Origin: Solobacterium sp.
Lineage (GTDB): Bacteria > Bacillota_I > Bacilli_A > Erysipelotrichales > Erysipelotrichaceae
Assembly: GCA_017432325.1 (NCBI GenBank)
Contig: JAFRJJ010000090.1
Coordinates: 58,120-122,119 of the forward strand
Direction of reading: 5' to 3'
DNA: 64,000 nucleotides
The notes beneath the pieces were generated by a model. That model was not told where the DNA came from, did no database searches, and saw nothing but the letters and a program-made list of their open reading frames with translations. Positions 1 through 7,664 of the stretch are shown here, piece after piece. The position numbers were made by a program, and so were the translations under genes. How positions within the stretch are numbered: the first letter of the stretch is position 1; each line of letters opens with the position of its first letter.

Positions 1-525
1 CTTGTCCTTGGAAACAATGATCCAAAGATCGTATCCTTCCCTGTCGGCAGCAATGTTTTTAAGGTTACCGGCGGCGGACAGAACTTTGTTCACGGCGGAT
101 CCTCTCCGCAGGAAATGCTGGTGCCTGTACTGGATATCAAGATGGAACGCGGTCACATGGAAACAAGACCGGCGCAAATCGCTCTGGTCAGCATCGTGCA
201 GAAGATCACGAACCTGATCACGACCATGGACTTCATCCAGTCCGATGCCGTCAGCGATACGGTCAAGAAGACCACCTACAAGATGTATTTCATCTCCGAG
301 GGCAACGAAAAGATCTCCAACGAGAATACATACATCGCAGACAGTCGTGATGCCGATCCGCAGAAGAGGATCTTCCGGATGCGGTTCACATTCAAGAATA
401 AGAAATACGACAAGAACAAGCAGTATTACCTTGTTGTTTACGATGATGCGACCGGGATCGAAAGCTTCCGCCATCCTGTGATCATGGACCTGGCGTTCGC
501 GGACGATTTTGGTTTCAACTTCTGA
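1..525 (+). CDS. pglZ: BREX alkaline-phosphatase-like protein PglZ, 3' end only
   Basis: Only the last 174 codons are present; the gene begins left of the window and is open from base 1. The motif HGGSSPQEMLVPV at visible residues 31-43 is the C-terminal metal-site histidine region of the PglZ alkaline-phosphatase fold, and it is followed by a beta-rich tail of about 115 residues. PglZ is a core protein of BREX phage defence, where it works with the methyltransferase PglX. The next gene, brxL, starts 22 bases downstream, which is the usual pglZ-brxL order of type 1 BREX. The brxA, brxB, brxC and pglX genes are expected further left. The assignment rests on the motif plus the neighbour. Confidence 0.85.
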   Translation, partial: LVLGNNDPKIVSFPVGSNVFKVTGGGQNFVHGGSSPQEMLVPVLDIKMERGHMETRPAQIALVSIVQKITNLITTMDFIQSDAVSDTVKKTTYKMYFISEGNEKISNENTYIADSRDADPQKRIFRMRFTFKNKKYDKNKQYYLVVYDDATGIESFRHPVIMDLAFADDFGFNF

Positions 526-547
526 TAGATAGAACGGAGGCTAAGAC

Positions 548-2608
548 ATGTCGGAATATTTAGAGACTGATGACAAGAGAGCTATCCTGAAGAATAAGCT
601 CCGTCAATATTTCGATGGCAAGATCGTCAGAAAGGATCTGACAAAGAAGATCAAGGAAGGTGCGAACGTTCCGGTTTATGTGCTGGAATTCCTGCTTGGT
701 CAGTATTGCAGCTCCGATGATCCTGATGTGATTGAACAGGGCGTGGAGAATGTGAAACGGATCCTTGCTGATAATTTCGTACGTCCTGATGAAGCGCAGA
801 AGATTCTCTCTGTGCTCCGTCAGCGCGGCAGCCATACTGTTATCGACATGATCACGGTAAATCTGGACATTAAACATGACTGTTATGTCTCTGATTTTTC
901 GAACCTTGGCCTTAAAGGGATTCCGATCGACGAGGAATACCCCACAAAGTATGACCGTCTTCTCTGCGGCGGTATTTGGTGCATTGTTCAACTGGATTAT
1001 GAGTTTATTGAGGAAGAACGGAATGGTACCCCGATCCATATCCGCAAGCTGACACCGATCCAGATGCCTCATGTGGACATCGATGAGCTGAAGGCGGGTC
1101 GTAAGGCATTTACAAAGGATGAATGGATCGACGTGCTGCTGCGCTCCATCGGTATGGAACCGGATGAGCTGCAGTACCGTGAAAAGTGGCTGCTTCTGAC
1201 CAGAATGTTGCCGCTGATTGAAAACAACTTTAACCTTTGCGAACTTGGTCCAAGGAGCACCGGTAAATCCCATCTGTTCAAGGAGATCTCTCCGAACAGT
1301 ATTCTGGTCTCCGGCGGACAAACTACCGTTGCCAATCTGTTCTACAACATGTCCAGAAAGCAGGTTGGTCTGGTCGGCCTTTGGGATTGTGTAGCCTTCG
1401 ATGAGGTTGCAGGTATCCGTTTCAAGGATAAAGATGGCGTACAGATCATGAAGGACTATATGGCGTCTGGATCCTTTGCCCGTGGCAAGGAAGAGAAAGC
1501 CGCCTCAGCTTCCATGGTCTTTGTCGGCAATATCAATCAGAGCGTAGATGTCCTACTGAAGACGTCCAGTCTGTTTGATCCGTTCCCGCCTGAAATGGGT
1601 ACAGATACTGCGTTCCTTGACCGTATGCACTGCTATATCCCCGGCTGGGAGATTCCGAAGTTCCGTCCTGAGCACTTTACGGATGATTACGGCTTTATCA
1701 CAGACTATCTTTCCGAGTTCATCCGCGAACTGCGTAAAGAGCAGTATGGTGACGCCCTGGATAAGTACTTCCATCTTGGCAAGAACCTGAATCAGCGTGA
1801 TACGATCGCGGTCCGCAAGATGGTGGATGCCTATGTGAAACTGCTGTATCCGGACGGTGTATTCGATAAAGAACAGATCGAAGAGATCCTGACGCTTGCG
1901 CTGGAGATGCGCCGCCGCGTGAAGGAGCAGCTGAAAAAGCTGGGCGGGATGGAGTTCTATGATGTGAACTTCTCCTACATCGATAACGAGACCTTTGAGG
2001 AGCACTATGTTTCTGTTCCGGAACAGGGCGGCGGAAAGCTGATTCCGGAAGGGATGTGCAATCCCGGACAGGTCTATACTGTATCCCGGGGCAAATCCGG
2101 CATGATTGGCGTGTTCCGCCTAGAGTCCCAGATGCTGCCCGGAAACGGAAAATTCGATCGGACTGGCCTTGGCTCTGACCGTGAATGCCGGGAGGCTTCC
2201 AACACTGCATTCAGCTTCCTGAAGGCAAACGGCAATCGGATCAGCGGCTCCATCAGCACGACGACCAAGGATTATATCGTCAATTATCAGGATATGCAGG
2301 GCATCGGCATGACCAGTAAGCTGGCGCTGCCTACTTTGATTGCGCTGAGTTCTATCGCGCTGAGCAAGCCTACAGTCAGTTCTCTGGCTGTCCTGGGTGA
2401 GATCAGCATCAGCGGTACCATCATCAAGGTAGATGAGCTTGCAAATGCGCTGCAGGTGTGTCTGGACTCCGGGGCAAAGAAGGTATTGCTGCCGATAACC
2501 TCTGCAGGAGATCTCGGCACTGTTCCGGCAGATTTGGTCGGAAGCTTTAACCTGATTTTCTATAACAGCGCAGAGGACGCGGTTTATAAAGCATTGGGAG
2601 TGGAGTGA
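548..2608 (+). CDS. brxL: BREX Lon-like AAA+ ATPase BrxL
   Basis: This 686-residue protein has the layout of BrxL: an N-terminal DNA-binding-type region (about 1-200), an AAA+ core with Walker A GPRSTGKSH near residue 240 and a Walker B-like VAFDEVAG near 286, and a C-terminal Lon-protease-like fold (about 560-686). BrxL is the last core gene of type 1 BREX and is needed for phage exclusion; structures of a relative resemble MCM helicase rings. In the Lon-like part the position of the Lon catalytic lysine (the K of GGLKEK) aligns by eye with alanine in ELANAL, so proteolysis is doubtful. The start has GGAGG at 537-541. The gene ends three bases before the next start, so it is in one transcript with the genes downstream. 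Confidence 0.9.
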   Translation: MSEYLETDDKRAILKNKLRQYFDGKIVRKDLTKKIKEGANVPVYVLEFLLGQYCSSDDPDVIEQGVENVKRILADNFVRPDEAQKILSVLRQRGSHTVIDMITVNLDIKHDCYVSDFSNLGLKGIPIDEEYPTKYDRLLCGGIWCIVQLDYEFIEEERNGTPIHIRKLTPIQMPHVDIDELKAGRKAFTKDEWIDVLLRSIGMEPDELQYREKWLLLTRMLPLIENNFNLCELGPRSTGKSHLFKEISPNSILVSGGQTTVANLFYNMSRKQVGLVGLWDCVAFDEVAGIRFKDKDGVQIMKDYMASGSFARGKEEKAASASMVFVGNINQSVDVLLKTSSLFDPFPPEMGTDTAFLDRMHCYIPGWEIPKFRPEHFTDDYGFITDYLSEFIRELRKEQYGDALDKYFHLGKNLNQRDTIAVRKMVDAYVKLLYPDGVFDKEQIEEILTLALEMRRRVKEQLKKLGGMEFYDVNFSYIDNETFEEHYVSVPEQGGGKLIPEGMCNPGQVYTVSRGKSGMIGVFRLESQMLPGNGKFDRTGLGSDRECREASNTAFSFLKANGNRISGSISTTTKDYIVNYQDMQGIGMTSKLALPTLIALSSIALSKPTVSSLAVLGEISISGTIIKVDELANALQVCLDSGAKKVLLPITSAGDLGTVPADLVGSFNLIFYNSAEDAVYKALGVE

Positions 2609-2611
2609 GAC

Positions 2612-3073
2612 ATGGCAACTAACAAAGAAAAAGCTTCTGAAAACAAGGAGATCCTTCTTGCTCAATGGCAAACTTGTGTGGAGATGGCGAATGCAACAAG
2701 TCAGCGCAGGGATTCAATGAATAATATTTTTGTGACATTAAACCTCGCGATAATAGCGGCTGTCACTTTTGTCTGGGATATTAAATCTATATTTGTTTTG
2801 GTGGCAGGGGTCATTGTTTGCATACTGTGGCTGATTTTTATTCGAAACTTCAAGCTGCTGAATACAGCCAAGTTTGATGTCATAAACACTATGGAAAAGC
2901 AGCTTCCTGCCAAACCTTTCAGCGATGAATGGGAGAAACTGCAAAAAACAAAAAAATATTGTGATAGTACAAAGCTTGAGAAAGTGTTACCTTGGACATT
3001 CATTGTTCTCTACGTGGCTGCTGCCATCATTATTACGATTATTAAATTTTGTCCTGAAGGAGGAACTGCATGA
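2612..3073 (+). CDS. Small three-helix membrane protein paired with TIR protein
   Basis: A 153-residue protein with a hydrophilic N terminus (1-38), two closely spaced hydrophobic segments (about 39-58 and 59-80), a charged cytoplasmic-type stretch (81-122) and a third hydrophobic helix (about 126-147). I recognise no enzymatic motif. It sits three bases after brxL and overlaps the TIR gene by four bases (ATGA), so the two are probably translationally coupled and work together. Small membrane proteins next to ThsB-like TIR proteins are plausible membrane effectors or anchors; in type II Thoeris the effector ThsA joins two membrane helices to a macro domain, and here helices and macro domain are on separate proteins in one operon. 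Function is inferred only from position. Confidence 0.8.
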   Translation: MATNKEKASENKEILLAQWQTCVEMANATSQRRDSMNNIFVTLNLAIIAAVTFVWDIKSIFVLVAGVIVCILWLIFIRNFKLLNTAKFDVINTMEKQLPAKPFSDEWEKLQKTKKYCDSTKLEKVLPWTFIVLYVAAAIIITIIKFCPEGGTA

Positions 3074-3465
3074 CTTACAACTTATTCATTAGTCATTCTT
3101 GGGCATATTCAGACGCATATGAAAAACTGATTAGACTACTTGACGCAAAACCATATTTTACATACAAGAACTATTCAGTTCCCAAAAATGATCCTATTCA
3201 TCACGCCTATTATGATTATCAATTGAAAGCTGCTATCAAAGCACAGATGCAACCAGCAAGCTGCGTCCTGATTCTTGCTGGTGTTTATGCCACTTACAGC
3301 AAGTGGATAAACATAGAAATTGATCTTGCTAGATCGATGGGTAAAAAGATTATAGCTATTCAGCCCTGGGGTGCCGACCGGACTTCAACAGTGGTAAAGA
3401 ACGCTGCAGATGTAATCGTTGGCTGGAATACAGATTCTATAGTAAATGCCATAAGAGGATATTGA
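3070..3465 (+). CDS. Thoeris ThsB-like TIR (DUF1863) protein
   Basis: A 131-residue stand-alone TIR-like domain of the DUF1863/ThsB type. It shows the opening beta strand YNLFISHSW (3-11), the hydrophobic strand CVLILAGVYA (65-74) and the WINIEIDLA helix (79-87), where Glu83 is the likely catalytic acid for NAD+ cleavage, followed by GKKIIAIQPWG. ThsB proteins sense phage infection and make an ADP-ribose-type second messenger from NAD+. No ThsA gene lies in the window; the candidate partners are the membrane protein upstream (4-base overlap) and the macro-domain fusion two genes downstream. The stop codon overlaps the next start as TGATG. Confidence 0.85.
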   Translation: MTYNLFISHSWAYSDAYEKLIRLLDAKPYFTYKNYSVPKNDPIHHAYYDYQLKAAIKAQMQPASCVLILAGVYATYSKWINIEIDLARSMGKKIIAIQPWGADRTSTVVKNAADVIVGWNTDSIVNAIRGY

Positions 3466-3806
3466 TGATAGGACAATATAAAGTCATTACCCTCTGCGGC
3501 AGCACTCGCTTCAAAGAGGAGTTCATGGAAGCTCAGAAGCGTTTAACGCTGGAAGGTAACATCGTGATCAGTGTCGGCCTCTTTGGTCATTCCGGTGACA
3601 ACGAAGTCTGGGAGAACATGGACGAGGGCACACTGACGCAGACAAAAGAAATGCTGGACGATATGCATAAGCGTAAGATTGACATGGCGGATGAAATCTA
3701 CGTGATCAATGTCGGCGGGTATATTGGATCCAGCACACGATCGGAAATCGAATATGCAAAGGCCACCGGAAAGCCGGTGCGGTACCTGGAAGAAATACAG
3801 GAATAG
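3465..3806 (+). CDS. Nucleoside 2-deoxyribosyltransferase-like protein
   Basis: A 113-residue protein of the nucleoside 2-deoxyribosyltransferase-like fold, related to the TIR/SLOG nucleotide-processing folds. It has the N-terminal strand and loop VITLCGSTRF (7-16), the MADEIYVINVGGYIGSST core (74-91) and SEIEYA (93-98) with Glu94 as the probable nucleophile. Family members cleave or swap bases on nucleosides or nucleotides. The ATG at 3465 shares one base with the TIR stop codon, so I prefer it to the TTG at 3462. Its place between a TIR protein and a macro-domain protein suggests a role in making or removing a nucleotide signal, but a housekeeping-like cargo role cannot be excluded. Confidence 0.72.
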   Translation: MIGQYKVITLCGSTRFKEEFMEAQKRLTLEGNIVISVGLFGHSGDNEVWENMDEGTLTQTKEMLDDMHKRKIDMADEIYVINVGGYIGSSTRSEIEYAKATGKPVRYLEEIQE

Positions 3807-3821
3807 AAAGAAGGGGTTGCG

Positions 3822-6800
3822 ATGAAGGGCTCTGAGACAAAACTTATAAAATACATGGAAGGCGCGGACAAGCGTTTTGTCATTCCGGTTTATCAGAGAA
3901 ACTATGACTGGAAGATTGAAAACTGCAAGCAGCTCTATGATGATCTGGTAAAGGTGGTTCGGAACAACCGGAAGAATCATTTTTTCGGAAGTATTGTCTC
4001 TACCTATAATCCGGATGGAGACAATGAAGAATATCAGATCATTGATGGCCAGCAGCGTCTGACTACAGTTTCGTTGCTCCTTCTCGCCATGTACAACCTG
4101 ATCCGGCAAGGGAAAGTGATTCCTTCAGACAATCGGCTCAGCGACCGTATTTACGAGGATTATTTGGTTGATAAGTATCAGCCGGAAGAAACCCGCATCA
4201 AACTGAAGCCGATCAAGAATGACAGGAAGGCTTTCGGAAAGCTCTTTGATGAGGAAACCGAGCATATCGGCGGATCAAACCTGACCACAAATTATAACTA
4301 CTTTTACGATCGGATTCAGAAGGAAGAGATCACGATTGACGAGCTCTTCCAAGCGATCCGCAACCTTGAGATTATCAGCATCCGTCTTGATTCCGATGAC
4401 AATCCTCAACTGATTTTTGAAAGCCTGAACTCTACCGGCTTGGATCTTTCGGAAGGCGACAAGATCCGGAATTATATCCTGATGGGACAGCCTTCCAAAC
4501 AGCAGGAAGTCTATTACGAGAAGTATTGGAACAAGATCGAAGAGAATACGAATTATCAGGTCGATCTCTTCGTTCGTGACTACCTGAGCGTGAAGCAGCA
4601 GGCAACACCGTCTTTGAACAAGATCTATTTCACCTTCAAGAACTATGTGGAGGATGAGCGGGTTGAGATCGAAGGACTGCTGATCGATCTTTTGAACTAT
4701 GCGAGGTTGTATCGAGTTCTCCTGACTGCACAGGTTCCGGATAAGCGTCTGGCATCCTGCATCTATCGACTGAATCGACTGGAAACTACAGTCACAAGGC
4801 CGTTCTTCCTGGAAGTACTGCGCTTGCAGGCAGAAGGGACAATCCCGCTTGACGACGTGGTGGAGATCTTCCTGACAACAGAAAACTATCTCTTCCGAAG
4901 AACCATCTGCGAACTGCCTACCAACCAGTTGAATAAGATATTCTTGCTGTTGCATAAGGAAGTGATCCGTTATGATGGCACAGTGGACAATTACCTGGAG
5001 AAGCTGAAATATGCGCTGCTATCCAAGAAAGAACGTGCCCGCTTCCCGGAGGACGCAGAATTTGTGGAAGCATTCGGCATCAAGCAGATTTATTCGATGA
5101 ACGCCAAGAACAAGATGTATATTCTGGAGCGTTTTGAAAACTTCGGTACTATCGAGGATAAGGATGTATATCGTCACTTTGATGATGGCGATTATTCCAT
5201 CGAACATATTATGCCGCAGCACCTGACTCCCGCATGGGCAGAAGCACTTGGCACAGATTACGAACGGATCCATGAAACCTGGCTGCATAGGATGGCAAAT
5301 CTGACGCTGACTGCCTACAACTCCAAGTACAGCAATAACAGCTTTTTGGAGAAGCGGGATATGGCCAATGGATTCAAGGACAGCGGTATCCGCATGAATC
5401 AGTGGATTGGTTCTCAGAACCAGTGGACTGAGGCAGAACTGGAACAGAGAAATGATTATGTTCAGCAGCGTGCTCTGGAGATATGGGCATCACCGGTTAC
5501 AAATTTCCGACCGATTGAAAAGCAGCTTGACTCCTATACTCTTGACGATGAGATCGATCTGACCGGAAGAAAGATCGCACGTTTTGCCTATCTCACAATG
5601 GAACAGCCGGTCAAGAACTGGGCGGAGATGTTTGAAAGTGTTGTCCGCATCCTGCATTCCGAGGACAAGTCCGTCTTGAATAATTTGGCTTATGAATCCG
5701 ATCAGAGCGTCGACCTGGCAACATATGTGAGCCATAGGAAACAGGATCTGCGCGGATACATAGAGATTGATCGTGGAATCTATGTTGAGAGGAATACAAG
5801 TACCTGGATGAAGCTGTCCATTCTCAAGCGGTTGTTTGCCCTGTATCATCTTGATCCGACTAATTTGGTCTTCTATCTCAGGGACGACGATGGTTCTGAG
5901 GAAGATGAGCAGATTGCCGGTACACGTCATGAAGTCAGGAAGAAATTCTGGACCTATGCACTTGATCTGATCAAAGAGGCAAATGTTGAGAGCGGCGCGT
6001 TCAGTAATTGCAATCCGGTAAAGGAGAATTGGGTCAACGGCTATTTCGGTATTCAGGGATTCAATCTGTGCTGCGTAGGTAACTTTGACTCCGCCCGGGT
6101 GGAAGTGTACTTCGGCAAGGCCGATAATGACGAAAACAAGAAAGCCTATGATCTTGTTGCTGCCCACAAGGCAGAAATTGAGAGAGCACTTGGTGAGGAA
6201 CTGATCTGGGATCGCGGGGATGATAAGAAGTCTTCCAAGATTTATTTCAAGATCGATGGTGTTGGAATCGACAACGAAGCAGACTGGCCGGTAATTGCCA
6301 AGTTCCATGCGAAATGGTCGGTTAAGCTGTATGAAGCAATAGTGGTTCCCTATCTGAAGCCAGTCTATTCTGATGCTCCGGCACCGGTAGGTTCAAGTGA
6401 GATGCCCACATCAAAGAATACGATAGAGATCAAGAAGATAGGGATCACCGATTTAGATACGGACGCAATCGTGAACGCAGCCAATGATGGCCTGTGGGCT
6501 GGCAGTGGCGTCTGTGGTGCTATATTCCGGGCAGCAGGACGTGAGAAGTTGCAGGCTGCCTGCAATGAGATCGGCCACTGCGATACCGGATCAGCCGTGA
6601 TCACACCCGGCTTTGATCTGAAGGCAAAGTATATTATTCATGCTGTTGGACCGGTCTGGAACGGCGGTGATCATAATGAACCTCAGCAACTGTACGGTGC
6701 TTACCGGAAATCCTTAGAGCTGGCATTGGAAAACGGCTGTCATTCAATCGGATTTCCTCTAATTTCCGCAGGCATTTTCGGTTATCCAAAGGACAAAGCA

Positions 6801-6947
6801 TGGAGGAAGGCTATTCAAGCTTGTACAGACTTCTTTGAAAAGCATCCGGATGCAGATCTGAAGGTTATCTTTGCAGTGTTAGACGATGAGATCCTTACAC
6901 TCGGGAATAATACAGTGGAGGATATTGCTAAAGATTTTAAGGCATAG
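3822..6947 (+). CDS. BrxU/GmrSD-like DUF262-DUF1524 nuclease fused to a macro domain
   Basis: A 1041-residue multidomain protein. Residues about 5-230 are DUF262 with the signature IIDGQQRLTT (73-82), the nucleotide-dependent part of GmrSD-type modification-dependent restriction enzymes. Residues about 400-520 form the DUF1524 His-Me nuclease with EHIMPQ near 458 and RMANLTL near 489. A DUF4268-like region follows (about 700-860). The last 175 residues are a complete macro domain with VNAAN near 884, SGVCGAIF, HAVGPVW and the ISAGIFGYP phosphate loop. BrxU, a GmrSD relative, is a known BREX companion that cuts DNA with modified cytosines; the macro fusion is the odd part and suggests binding of ADP-ribose or a TIR product. 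The gene starts 15 bases after the previous one behind AAGAAGGGG, so it ends a single long defence operon. Confidence 0.88.
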   Translation: MKGSETKLIKYMEGADKRFVIPVYQRNYDWKIENCKQLYDDLVKVVRNNRKNHFFGSIVSTYNPDGDNEEYQIIDGQQRLTTVSLLLLAMYNLIRQGKVIPSDNRLSDRIYEDYLVDKYQPEETRIKLKPIKNDRKAFGKLFDEETEHIGGSNLTTNYNYFYDRIQKEEITIDELFQAIRNLEIISIRLDSDDNPQLIFESLNSTGLDLSEGDKIRNYILMGQPSKQQEVYYEKYWNKIEENTNYQVDLFVRDYLSVKQQATPSLNKIYFTFKNYVEDERVEIEGLLIDLLNYARLYRVLLTAQVPDKRLASCIYRLNRLETTVTRPFFLEVLRLQAEGTIPLDDVVEIFLTTENYLFRRTICELPTNQLNKIFLLLHKEVIRYDGTVDNYLEKLKYALLSKKERARFPEDAEFVEAFGIKQIYSMNAKNKMYILERFENFGTIEDKDVYRHFDDGDYSIEHIMPQHLTPAWAEALGTDYERIHETWLHRMANLTLTAYNSKYSNNSFLEKRDMANGFKDSGIRMNQWIGSQNQWTEAELEQRNDYVQQRALEIWASPVTNFRPIEKQLDSYTLDDEIDLTGRKIARFAYLTMEQPVKNWAEMFESVVRILHSEDKSVLNNLAYESDQSVDLATYVSHRKQDLRGYIEIDRGIYVERNTSTWMKLSILKRLFALYHLDPTNLVFYLRDDDGSEEDEQIAGTRHEVRKKFWTYALDLIKEANVESGAFSNCNPVKENWVNGYFGIQGFNLCCVGNFDSARVEVYFGKADNDENKKAYDLVAAHKAEIERALGEELIWDRGDDKKSSKIYFKIDGVGIDNEADWPVIAKFHAKWSVKLYEAIVVPYLKPVYSDAPAPVGSSEMPTSKNTIEIKKIGITDLDTDAIVNAANDGLWAGSGVCGAIFRAAGREKLQAACNEIGHCDTGSAVITPGFDLKAKYIIHAVGPVWNGGDHNEPQQLYGAYRKSLELALENGCHSIGFPLISAGIFGYPKDKAWRKAIQACTDFFEKHPDADLKVIFAVLDDEILTLGNNTVEDIAKDFKA

Positions 6948-7046
6948 CTTAGCAAGAACAGGAGGAGCAAATCAGTGAGGAGCAAAATTTTTTAAGACAC
7001 AGATCTCCTTATAGAAAAGCGTTACAAAGCTCGAAGCGATGTGGCA

Positions 7047-7075
7047 GAAAGCCTGCGCTCCGGGCTTTTCTTTTC
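7047..7075 (+). terminator. Terminator after the BREX-linked operon
   Basis: Stem AAAGCC (7048-7053) pairs with GGCTTT (7063-7068) around a 9-base loop and is followed by TTCTTTTC. It lies about 100 bases after the macro-fusion gene and before the XRE gene, so it likely closes the defence operon. Confidence 0.6.
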
Positions 7076-7090
7076 ATAAGGAACATTACA

Positions 7091-7144
7091 CTTCAAGTAG
7101 GCGTGTGTTTTCGCATCATGCCGGTCATTACTTCAAGTAGGCGT
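7091..7144 (+). promoter_or_regulatory. Paired palindromic operators upstream of XRE gene
   Basis: The 14-base sequence CTTCAAGTAGGCGT occurs exactly at 7091-7104 and 7131-7144, 40 bases apart (about four helical turns). Each copy contains the odd-centred palindrome ACTT-C-AAGT. The pair sits 48-100 bases before the XRE gene start and has the form expected for cooperative binding of a small helix-turn-helix repressor, probably the gene product itself. Confidence 0.5.
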
Positions 7145-7191
7145 AATTTCTATACTACAAATAGAAGGATAAGGACTGGGGGTGATCGGTC

Positions 7192-7527
7192 ATGCATGTA
7201 AAATCGAATCTTGATTACATACAGATCGGTCTCCGTGTGCGCGAAATCAGAAAAGCGGCACATCTAAAACCTGGAGAGTTCGGAGAAATCGTTGGTGTTG
7301 GTGACAGGCATGTCAGCAATGTTGAATCATCCGCCAGGCATATATCTCCTGAACTCGCTGCCAACATCTGTGATGCATTTCCTCAATACACCATGGATTA
7401 CATCTTCAGAGGAATCGAGGTTGAAACATCTGATAATCTATCTGTTAGGATCAAAAATCTGAATACGGAACAGCGGGAATTGGTTGAGAACCTCGTTTCC
7501 ACTCTTGAGCAGCAGGCTAAGAGATAA
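7192..7527 (+). CDS. XRE-family helix-turn-helix regulator
   Basis: A 111-residue protein with an N-terminal Cro/C1-type helix-turn-helix (about 11-66): IGLRVREIRKAAHL opens helix 1 and FGEIVGVGDRHVSNVE spans the recognition region. The C-terminal tail (80-111) is polar and helical and may dimerise. GGGGGTGATC precedes the ATG. It is placed between the BREX-linked operon and the SARP regulator, downstream of two copies of a palindromic repeat that could be its operator. It could control the defence operon or the neighbouring regulator; BREX systems more often use a WYL-type BrxR, which was not seen here. Confidence 0.8.
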   Translation: MHVKSNLDYIQIGLRVREIRKAAHLKPGEFGEIVGVGDRHVSNVESSARHISPELAANICDAFPQYTMDYIFRGIEVETSDNLSVRIKNLNTEQRELVENLVSTLEQQAKR

Positions 7528-7563
7528 TTCCACTTCTATTTCCCATACGGCTGACCTCTAATA

Positions 7564-7631
7564 TGGCGGCCGAAAATGACAATAACCAAGAGCGCAAGGC
7601 CGCCACACAACAGTGTCGCCCTGCGCTTTTT
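7564..7631 (+). promoter_or_regulatory. Attenuator-like leader before the SARP gene
   Basis: Segment TGGCGGCC (7564-7571) is fully complementary to GGCCGCCA (7598-7605), and AGCGCA (7591-7596) is complementary to TGCGCT (7622-7627), which is followed by TTTTT. The segments interleave (a-b-a'-b'), so the first stem and the terminator stem exclude each other or form a pseudoknot. This is the layout of a terminator/antiterminator switch in the leader of the SARP-type gene at 7665. Confidence 0.5.
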
Positions 7632-7664
7632 CGTTATCCATGAGTTGAGGGGGAGGTGAATATC

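Noticed and set aside
3462..3464. TTG start for the deoxyribosyltransferase-like gene
   Set aside because: The adjacent ATG at 3465 forms the usual TGATG stop-start overlap with the TIR gene.
7563..7643. 26-codon leader peptide over the attenuator stems
   Set aside because: An ATG opens the frame but no ribosome site precedes it, so translation is not supported.
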